NCBI GenBank assembly: GCA_011046175.1
Contig: DSBB01000382.1
Span: forward strand, 1 to 6,140
Reading direction: 5' to 3'
DNA from: Candidatus Hydrogenedentota bacterium
Lineage (GTDB): Bacteria; Hydrogenedentota; Hydrogenedentia; Hydrogenedentales; CAITNO01
DNA: 6,140 nucleotides
Part shown: positions 1-4,797 of the stretch, in pieces
Layout of the letters: every line of letters begins with the position of its first letter
Position numbering within the stretch: position 1 is the first letter of the stretch
Notes under the pieces: generated by a model
Seen by the model: only the letters and a program-made list of their open reading frames with translations
What the model was told of the DNA's origin: nothing
Databases searched by the model: none
Position numbers and translations under genes: made by a program

Positions 1-4
1 CCCC

Positions 5-10
5 TATTAT
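5..10 (+). promoter_or_regulatory. possible -10 box just before miaA
   Basis: TATTAT matches TATAAT at 5 of 6 positions and ends only 7 bases before the first miaA ATG. If it is used, the transcript would begin at or next to the start codon. The -35 region lies outside the window, so this cannot be confirmed here, and an AT-rich hexamer can occur by chance. Confidence 0.2.
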
Positions 11-17
11 ATGGGAT

Positions 18-989
18 ATGATGCCGGAATCAAAAAACGCTCTCGTTATTGTCGGGCCCACCGCTGTCGGCAAGACCGCGCTGGGGGCGCGTATTGCTTC
101 ATTGCTTGACGGAGAAGTGCTTTCGGCGGACTCGCGTCAGGTTTACCGCGGATTGGACATCGGTTCCGGCAAAGACCTTGAAGAGTACGTTGTTGACGGC
201 AAATCCGTCCCGTACCATTTGATAGATATTGCCGATTTAAGGCAGGAATTCTCCGTGTTTCATTACCAGCAGGCATTTTATGCCGCTTTTGAATCGGTAA
301 TACAACGCAAACGCCTGCCGGTGGTGGTGGGCGGCACGGGCTTGTATCTTGACGCGGTGCTGTGCGGCTATCGCATGGTTCCCACACCGGAGAATCCGGA
401 ACTTCGCGCGATGCTTGCGGCGTTGGACGCTGAACAGCTGCGGGCGCGTCTCGCTTCGATCCGTCCGCGGCTTCACAACATCACGGACATGGAGGACCGG
501 GAACGACTTATCCGCGCCATTGAAATAGCCGAATACGCCCGCAACCATCCCGCGCCGCCGTGCCCGGAAGTGCGGGCGTTGATCCTGGGCATAAAATGTC
601 CGCCGGAAGTATTGCGCGAGCGCATCGCCAGGCGGCTGCGCGCCCGGTTCGATGCGGGGCTGATTGAAGAAGTGGAGAGGCTTCACGCCGCGGGGCACTC
701 CTGGGAACGTTTCGAACGGCTGGGACTCGAGTATCGTTTTATTGCGGAATACCTGCAGGGAAAGATCAAAAACAAGAACGATTTGTTTCAAAAATTGAAC
801 AGCGCAATTGCCCAATTTGCCAAAAGGCAGCGCACTTGGTTTCGGGGCATGGAACGCAAGGGCTTCGACATACGCTGGCTGCCCGATAACGATCCGCGGC
901 ATGCGTTGAAAGCCATACGGCACAGTGATTTGGCCCATAACGGTGAGACCAGTAACGCAGCGCCGCCCGACAATTCCGACGCCGACTGA
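18..989 (+). CDS. miaA: tRNA dimethylallyltransferase MiaA
   Basis: This enzyme transfers the dimethylallyl group of DMAPP to N6 of adenosine 37 in tRNAs that read codons starting with U, which stabilises codon pairing. It is a cytosolic P-loop enzyme. Seen in the 323-residue protein: the P-loop GPTAVGKT (13-20), DSRQVY (38-43, with the Asp and Ser/Arg that contact DMAPP and tRNA in the family), HLID (67-70), GGTGLY (105-110), the DRERLIRAIEI helix (160-170), LGLEYR (235-240) and the C-terminal QFAKRQRTWFR signature (266-276). The length is normal for the family, and the last 20 or so residues are a polar, poorly conserved tail. Two adjacent ATGs (18 and 21) are possible starts. GGGA at 13-16 sits 4 bases before the second, so 21 may be the real one. 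The frame is open to the left window edge, but the family normally starts just before the P-loop. A glycosyltransferase gene follows after 33 bases. Confidence 0.97.
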   Translation: MMPESKNALVIVGPTAVGKTALGARIASLLDGEVLSADSRQVYRGLDIGSGKDLEEYVVDGKSVPYHLIDIADLRQEFSVFHYQQAFYAAFESVIQRKRLPVVVGGTGLYLDAVLCGYRMVPTPENPELRAMLAALDAEQLRARLASIRPRLHNITDMEDRERLIRAIEIAEYARNHPAPPCPEVRALILGIKCPPEVLRERIARRLRARFDAGLIEEVERLHAAGHSWERFERLGLEYRFIAEYLQGKIKNKNDLFQKLNSAIAQFAKRQRTWFRGMERKGFDIRWLPDNDPRHALKAIRHSDLAHNGETSNAAPPDNSDAD

Positions 990-1012
990 CAGTGCGCGCC
1001 ACAACCGGCCCC

Positions 1013-1017
1013 AGAGG
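1013..1017 (+). promoter_or_regulatory. ribosome binding site of the glycosyltransferase gene
   Basis: AGAGG lies 5 bases before the ATG at 1023. It supports that start over the overlapping out-of-frame ORF that begins at 992. It also shows that the gene can initiate independently even if it is carried on the miaA transcript. Confidence 0.6.
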
Positions 1018-1022
1018 TATCC

Positions 1023-2306
1023 ATGCAAAATATCATAACAGACTATCTGAAAAAACGCGCCTGCCACGGCGGGTGGCCGCTTGCGGGAGAGACCAGAGGG
1101 CAACCTTGTTCCTGCGCGGTGGTAATTCCCGCGCTTGCGGAACACGCTTGTCTTTTCGACACGCTGTTCGCCCTTACCGCGTCCAGCAGCGCCGCGGTGG
1201 CCTCGACGCAGGTCATCATTGTGATCAACAACCGCAAGCCGCCCCACGCCGCCGCCGATGACATTGCCGACAATACCCGAACACTGGAGGCGCTTAAACA
1301 ATGCGCGGCGCAGCATGTATTTGCGCCCCTGCGCCTTGCGTGGGCGGACGCGGCGTCGCCCGGCTGCGAACTGCCGGAAAAGGAGGGGGTGGGACTGGCG
1401 CGCAAAATTGGCGGCGACCACGCCTTGCGACTGTTCGCGGCGGCGGGCAAGCCGGGCGCGCCCATCGTTCACCTTGACGCGGATTCGCCGCCCGCGCCCG
1501 GCTATCTGGACGCCATTCTTGCCTTCTATGCGTCCGGCGCGCAATGGGGCGGTTATGCCGCCTATCAGCACCCGACAGACGCCGCCACACGGCAGGGGCG
1601 CGTGATGATTGCCTATGAAATTTATCTGCGTTACCATGAACTCTCGCTGCAATACGCCGGGTCGCCCTACGCTTATCCCGCGCTGGGCTCAGTGATGTCA
1701 AGCGCCGCCCGCGCCTATGCCGCGGCGGGCGGTATGAACCGGCGCTGCGCGGGCGAAGATTTTTACTTCATGCAGCAACTTGTGAAAACGGGCGTCCTCA
1801 GGCAAATTCCCCATGCGCTTGTGTATCCGTCCGGCAGGCAATCGCAACGCACGCCCTTCGGAACGGGCCGCGCCGTGACCGCGGGCAACAACGACGCGCA
1901 TGTGTTTGCTTCTTTGTTTCATCCTGAATCCTATGAAGTGTTGCGCCGCTGGCTTGCGCTTGCAGCAGAGGCGATAACGCTTCCCGGCGGCGCCGTCCTT
2001 GACAGGGCGGCCGGCATACATCCCGAACTGGTTCGTTTGCTGGAAAAGCGCGGATTCACAAAGGCATGGGAAAGAATCGCCGTGAATCATCCCGAGCCCG
2101 CCAATCGTTTGCGCCAGTTTCATGTATGGTTCGACGGGCTGCGCGCCATTCAGTTGGTCCATCATCTCCGCGACACGGCATTTCCCAATGTGTCCGCGTC
2201 AGAAGCTATTGCGGCATTATCAGCGCGCTTGGAAAGCGACAAAACCATCCGGCTTCGCGCGCTTTATCAGAAAATTGCGCCCTATGTGTCGCGTCCTCGG
2301 CGATGA
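1023..2306 (+). CDS. GT2-like glycosyltransferase, cytosolic
   Basis: The 427-residue protein looks like a GT-A fold, family 2-type glycosyltransferase that moves a sugar from a nucleotide-sugar donor; the donor and acceptor cannot be told from sequence. Seen: the first Rossmann strand CAVVIPALAE (31-40), a second strand TQVIIVINN (62-70), GVGLARKIGGDHAL (122-135) in the place where this family positions the nucleotide, IVHLDADSPP (148-157) carrying the metal-binding DxD (Asp152, Asp154), GSVMSSAARAYAAAGGM (222-238), and GEDFYFMQ (244-251), the usual position of the acidic catalytic base region. RTPFGTGRA (276-284) follows. About 140 C-terminal residues after this are not assigned to a domain. 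There is no signal peptide or membrane span, so it should act in the cytosol on a soluble or membrane-surface acceptor. The start is backed by AGAGG 5 bases upstream. It is probably co-transcribed with miaA. The family call is firm; the specific role is unknown. Confidence 0.85.
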   Translation: MQNIITDYLKKRACHGGWPLAGETRGQPCSCAVVIPALAEHACLFDTLFALTASSSAAVASTQVIIVINNRKPPHAAADDIADNTRTLEALKQCAAQHVFAPLRLAWADAASPGCELPEKEGVGLARKIGGDHALRLFAAAGKPGAPIVHLDADSPPAPGYLDAILAFYASGAQWGGYAAYQHPTDAATRQGRVMIAYEIYLRYHELSLQYAGSPYAYPALGSVMSSAARAYAAAGGMNRRCAGEDFYFMQQLVKTGVLRQIPHALVYPSGRQSQRTPFGTGRAVTAGNNDAHVFASLFHPESYEVLRRWLALAAEAITLPGGAVLDRAAGIHPELVRLLEKRGFTKAWERIAVNHPEPANRLRQFHVWFDGLRAIQLVHHLRDTAFPNVSASEAIAALSARLESDKTIRLRALYQKIAPYVSRPRR

Positions 2307-2337
2307 GTTCCATGCGCGCGCGGTTTGTGTCGGGCGG
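2307..2337. other. convergent intergenic gap, no terminator seen
   Basis: These 31 bases separate the ends of the glycosyltransferase gene and the SIMPL-like gene. They hold a short GC alternation (GCGCGCGC) but no stem followed by a T-run on either strand, so transcription from each side may read into the other gene or end by a factor-dependent route. Confidence 0.5.
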
Positions 2338-3003
2338 TTATTGTGGGGCAAGGGCGTAGGTGACCTGAACTTTTGCCTTGCACGCCAGTTGCGGCACTTC
2401 AGCGGTTTGCCCCGCAGGGCGCTGCTCCCATTCGACCTCGAGCACCTCGACGCGGTCAACGGCGTAGATGTTCGTTTTTACCGCCGTTGCGACCGCTTCC
2501 GCCGGGGGATACGCGTTTTCCGTTGCGCGGGTCACGGCCGCTGCGATGACGCTGTCCGGGTCGGGGGCAAAGAGTTCGAAAGGCGCAAGGGTGCATTTCA
2601 TGGTGTCGGCGAGAGCCGCCAGTTTGTCGCAGAGCGCGGCAAATTGCGCCGGTCCGGTTTTTGCCGTGTTGAACACGGCCATGCTGAACCGTACCCGGAA
2701 CGAGGCCTTCACCTGCCGTTGCTCCATTGACGTGATGATGGGCGGAGCGGTCAATATTTCTGTCGGCTGCAATTCCGAACCGCGCACGGCGGTGGGCGCG
2801 GCTTGGATGAAGGCGTCGAATTGTTCAATGGCGGACTGTAGCGTGTCGCCGCTGAAATGACGTATGAACGTGAATTCCACGACGCCGGGGTTTACAAAAA
2901 CGGATGCCTCCCCGACGTTCAGGATCACCGGTTGGTCTGCGGCGGACGCGGTTGTTGCGATGATTGTCGCAATCGCCCACCAGTGAACATGCGGCCTACT
3001 CAT
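2338..3003 (-). CDS. exported SIMPL-domain (DUF541-like) protein
   Basis: The 221-residue protein has a Sec signal peptide: a short N-terminus with Arg and His, a hydrophobic core WWAIATIIATTASA (8-21), and a likely cleavage after ASA (21). The mature part follows the SIMPL layout from memory of the family: an opening strand ILNVGEASVFVNPGVVEF (27-44), an amphipathic helix (53-68), a QVKASFRVRFSM strand (97-108) in place of the usual gYxaxn strand, a helix (120-135), then VTRATENAYPPAEAVATAV (157-175), which resembles the Ala-rich helix near the C-terminus, and an EVLEVEWEQ strand (186-194). SIMPL proteins are periplasmic or surface proteins of poorly defined role. The start is supported by AGGAG 9 bases upstream, inside the end of the deacetylase gene. 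It is the last gene of a three-gene minus-strand operon. The family call is moderate because the sequence is divergent. Confidence 0.65.
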   Translation of the reverse strand: MSRPHVHWWAIATIIATTASAADQPVILNVGEASVFVNPGVVEFTFIRHFSGDTLQSAIEQFDAFIQAAPTAVRGSELQPTEILTAPPIITSMEQRQVKASFRVRFSMAVFNTAKTGPAQFAALCDKLAALADTMKCTLAPFELFAPDPDSVIAAAVTRATENAYPPAEAVATAVKTNIYAVDRVEVLEVEWEQRPAGQTAEVPQLACKAKVQVTYALAPQ

Positions 3004-3007
3004 GACG

Positions 3008-3835
3008 TTATGCTCCTATGATGTTATCTGAAAAGGAAAACATGCGTTTTAATATGTCCCGTTCCGGTTGCGCCCCGTATTCGCATACTTGAAAAACTTC
3101 CGCGAAATGCACTCCCCTCGCCGCGTCGCCGCACCATGCATGCAGGGCGTCGCGCGCGTGCGTTGCGGGCAGTTCGAGCAGGGGGCGATAATAATTTTCC
3201 AGCCATGTGAGGCGCGCCGTTTCATTTGAAGCGGGCGGCACGCGATCAAGCGCGCCGTCCAGCCAGGGAAGCCATTCGTAAAATTGGGAGGGCATCGCGT
3301 GAAGCAAACGCCATTTTACATTCATCACCGCGTCCACAGACACCGCCACATCGGCGCGAAATGGGGCGGGAAAAGTGAAGGGGTCAAAGAGATACAGAAA
3401 CACCGGATTTCGCCGCAGGGCCTCCGTATCGGGGCAGAACTGCGGCACCGTTACCATGAACGCCGCGTCTTGCACGGCAATCGCGGCGTAGCGATGGTCC
3501 GGATGATAGTCGTTCGGTCGGTGGGTAAACACAATATCCGCCTTCTGTTCGCGGATGATGCGCGTTACCGCCCTGCGCAATTCGAGATCGGCGGTCAGTT
3601 CGCCGTCGTGATTGCTCAATGTGAGGCTTTCATAGCCGCCGATTTCCGCCGCCGCCTGGGATTCCCTCATGCGTCGTTGCGCCAGCGCGCCGCCGCCCAT
3701 CTCGTGATGGCCGATGTCGCCGTTGGTCAGGGAAACGGCAAGCACATTGTGTTCGTCCCGCGCAAACAACGTCATCACGCCGCCGGCGAAAACCTCGGCG
3801 TCATCCGGATGGGCGCCTATGCAAACGATGTTCAC
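3008..3835 (-). CDS. PIG-L/LmbE family zinc N-deacetylase
   Basis: The 275-residue protein belongs to the family that removes acetyl groups from N-acetylglucosaminyl-type substrates (MshB, BshB, GlcNAc-PI deacetylase). Seen: AHPDDAE (8-14), with His9 and Asp12 as expected zinc ligands and Asp11 as expected general base; THRPNDYHPDH (104-114), with His114 as the third zinc ligand; and GVHFAEVFQV (241-250), the usual closing motif. The length is normal. There is no signal peptide, so it is cytosolic. The start is GTG, chosen because the homologous N-terminus begins MNIVCIGAHPDD, because AGAGGA sits 6 bases upstream, and because no ATG fits. It overlaps the lipoprotein stop by 4 bases (GTGA), which indicates translational coupling. 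The next gene starts 4 bases after its stop. The substrate is unknown: no thiol-biosynthesis partner (MshA or BshA-like) lies in the operon, and the nearby glycosyltransferase is on the opposite strand. Confidence 0.93.
   Translation of the reverse strand: MNIVCIGAHPDDAEVFAGGVMTLFARDEHNVLAVSLTNGDIGHHEMGGGALAQRRMRESQAAAEIGGYESLTLSNHDGELTADLELRRAVTRIIREQKADIVFTHRPNDYHPDHRYAAIAVQDAAFMVTVPQFCPDTEALRRNPVFLYLFDPFTFPAPFRADVAVSVDAVMNVKWRLLHAMPSQFYEWLPWLDGALDRVPPASNETARLTWLENYYRPLLELPATHARDALHAWCGDAARGVHFAEVFQVCEYGAQPERDILKRMFSFSDNIIGA
3013..3017 (-). promoter_or_regulatory. ribosome binding site of the SIMPL-like gene
   Basis: AGGAG on the minus strand lies 9 bases before the ATG at 3003 and within the last codons of the deacetylase gene. 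Ribosomes ending on the deacetylase could re-initiate here. Confidence 0.6.
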
Positions 3836-4506
3836 GGGGTTTCCTCTTTTTCAAAGTTGATGCGGACAGGGTTGCTGATGAGGGTGACGCGCTCGGGCGA
3901 CGTGGCTGTGCGCGGATCAAGCGCATTTTCGTCCGTGCCCGTCTCCATCAGCCATGCATCGGCGCGTGCGTAAACCAACATCGTATCCGGCGGCGCTTCC
4001 AATCCTTCCAGCGCGTCCACCACAAAGGCGCGCGGGATTACCATGCCCGATTCGTCAGGTTCCGGACGCCGAGCGTTTCGCCCCATCACATAGGCGTGTT
4101 CCTCGCCGAGGGGGGTGTCGTTGTCTCGGTAGGCGCGCGCCCGCGCAACCACGGGCCGCTCGACAAAGTCCCGCGAAGAGGTCATTTCAAATTGGATAAG
4201 CAGTTTTTCCGGGAATGGCGGACGCGCGGTGATGATGGTCATGGACAGGGTTTCACGCGCGGTTTCGATGTATTCGGCCTGTGTTGTGGCTGAGACGGAT
4301 TCCGGCGCGAGCGTGCCCAGAATCATAATGCCGCTGTCCACATCTCCCGGGTCTATGGGAGGGCGTTCCGCCAGCGGTGTTGCCGCCTGGGTGGGTGCGG
4401 GCGCCGCCGGGCGCGGCGCGGGCGGTTCTCCATCAGCTTCCTTTTGGCCGGAACATGCGCAGGCCAACATCGTGAAAACAAGAAGGCAACAGGTGTTTGC
4501 TTTCAT
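3832..4506 (-). CDS. putative lipoprotein of unknown function
   Basis: I do not recognise this family. The 224-residue protein starts MKANTCCLLVFTMLACACSG, a short lipoprotein-type signal peptide. The acylated cysteine could be Cys16 (after MLA) or Cys18 (after ACA). Residues 21-55 are a Pro/Ala-rich, acidic linker of the kind that spaces a lipoprotein from the membrane. The rest (about 58-218) reads as alternating short hydrophobic strands, such as KLLIQFEM (101-108), RPVVARARAY (117-126), MLVYARADAW (176-185) and NPVRINF (212-218), which suggests a beta-rich domain. The frame is open up to an ATG at 4650, but that start would bury the signal peptide behind 48 residues. The ATG at 4506 has GGAG 7 bases upstream and gives a proper lipoprotein. 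It is the first gene of the operon, and its stop overlaps the deacetylase start. Confidence 0.8.
   Translation of the reverse strand: MKANTCCLLVFTMLACACSGQKEADGEPPAPRPAAPAPTQAATPLAERPPIDPGDVDSGIMILGTLAPESVSATTQAEYIETARETLSMTIITARPPFPEKLLIQFEMTSSRDFVERPVVARARAYRDNDTPLGEEHAYVMGRNARRPEPDESGMVIPRAFVVDALEGLEAPPDTMLVYARADAWLMETGTDENALDPRTATSPERVTLISNPVRINFEKEETP
3842..3847 (-). promoter_or_regulatory. ribosome binding site deciding the GTG start of the deacetylase
   Basis: AGAGGA on the minus strand lies 6 bases before the GTG at 3835, within the end of the lipoprotein gene. It supports the non-ATG start. Confidence 0.65.
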
Positions 4507-4513
4507 TAGAACG

Positions 4514-4517
4514 CTCC
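4514..4517 (-). promoter_or_regulatory. ribosome binding site deciding the lipoprotein start
   Basis: GGAG on the minus strand lies 7 bases before the ATG at 4506. The upstream in-frame ATG at 4650 has no comparable site and would not give an N-terminal signal peptide. Confidence 0.65.
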
Positions 4518-4558
4518 AACGGTTGTCTTTAACGTAAACATCTGCGGGTTGCACGGTG

Positions 4559-4564
4559 ATTTTA
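4559..4564 (-). promoter_or_regulatory. candidate -10 box of the lipoprotein operon
   Basis: On the minus strand TAAAAT matches the -10 consensus at 5 of 6 positions and would give a leader of about 45 bases before the ATG at 4506. The -35 position (about 4582-4587) holds only a weak TTCGTT-like hexamer. An adjoining T8 tract on this strand could act as an upstream A/T element. Confidence 0.35.
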
Positions 4565-4593
4565 TCATGCCTGAAAGGGAAAACGAAAAAAAA

Positions 4594-4618
4594 CGCAATG
4601 TTGCGGACACGTCGCAAC
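4594..4618. repeat. CGCAA/TTGCG inverted-repeat cluster
   Basis: Three copies of one pentamer occur in alternating orientation: CGCAA (4594-4598), TTGCG (4601-4605) and CGCAA (4613-4617). The right-hand pair extends to a perfect 6-base dyad, GTTGCG/CGCAAC, around a 7-base centre. The left-hand pair has a 2-base centre and abuts the A8 run. It sits just upstream of the candidate lipoprotein promoter, so it could be an operator. On the minus-strand RNA it would form two mutually exclusive stems, the second followed directly by eight U. Confidence 0.45.
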
Positions 4619-4704
4619 GGGATATTGTTTTGCTCAGACCGTGTTTTCATGTCTGCTCTGTTTCCTTGTCCGGGGAATGCGGCGCTGTGACGAGCTGTTT
4701 CAGT

Positions 4705-4733
4705 TTGTCCGAACCATCAAAAAGGGATATACT
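4705..4733 (+). promoter_or_regulatory. sigma70-type promoter of murJ
   Basis: TTGTCC (4705-4710) and TATACT (4728-4733) are separated by 17 bases. The -10 matches at 5 of 6 positions and the -35 at 4 of 6. Transcription would be expected to start about 4739-4741, leaving a leader of only some 7-9 bases before the ATG at 4748. Confidence 0.65.
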
Positions 4734-4734
4734 C

Positions 4735-4797
4735 ATGCCTCGGAGATATGAAACAACCGGTCGGGAGCGTATCGTTGTCAGACGCCGAAAAAAATAA
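4735..4797 (+). other. possible 20-codon leader ORF overlapping the murJ start
   Basis: An ATG at 4735, with AAAGGGA (4721-4727) 7 bases upstream, opens a very basic 20-codon frame (MPRRYETTGRERIVVRRRKK). Nine of its 20 residues are Arg or Lys. It ends at TAA (4795-4797) directly after an A7 run and overlaps murJ by 50 bases in another frame. It could be a leader peptide or an alternative murJ beginning. However, the same bases also form the murJ -10 box, and a transcript starting near 4740 would lack this ATG. The longer frame reaching back to 4549 shows nothing protein-like. Confidence 0.2.

Larger units (their letters stand above)
4507..4747. promoter_or_regulatory. divergent intergenic region between lipoprotein operon and murJ
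   Basis: These 241 bases hold the control signals for two divergent transcription units. They are visibly richer in A/T runs than the coding DNA on either side. They include an A8 run at 4586-4593, a CGCAA/TTGCG repeat cluster at 4594-4618, and promoter-like hexamers facing both ways. A frame open on the minus strand from 4650 and one open on the plus strand from 4549 are not supported as genes. Confidence 0.7.

Noticed and set aside
237..1652. 471-codon open frame on the minus strand
   Set aside because: It lies opposite miaA and the glycosyltransferase, both identified by motifs; its product is Arg/Gly-rich with no domain pattern, a typical shadow in GC-rich DNA.
2278..2356. Possible bidirectional terminator at the convergent gene ends
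   Set aside because: Only distant, imperfect complementarity (GCGCCCT with AGGGCG) and no T-run on either strand.
2122..2730. 202-codon plus-strand frame across the convergent junction
   Set aside because: It overlaps the glycosyltransferase end and the SIMPL-like gene; no motifs, basic low-quality composition.
3284..3973. 229-codon plus-strand frame opposite the deacetylase
   Set aside because: It is a shadow of the PIG-L gene, whose zinc motifs are intact on the minus strand.
4507..4650. 48-residue upstream extension of the lipoprotein
   Set aside because: It would hide the lipoprotein signal peptide, lacks a good ribosome site, and covers the probable promoter region.
4635..4655. CAGAC-N11-GTCTG dyad
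   Set aside because: Five-base arms with an 11-base spacer are expected by chance at this length and no second copy was seen.
4549..4734. Upstream part of an 82-codon plus-strand frame before murJ
   Set aside because: No ribosome site at its ATG and no protein-like features; only its last 20 codons are considered, as a possible leader ORF.
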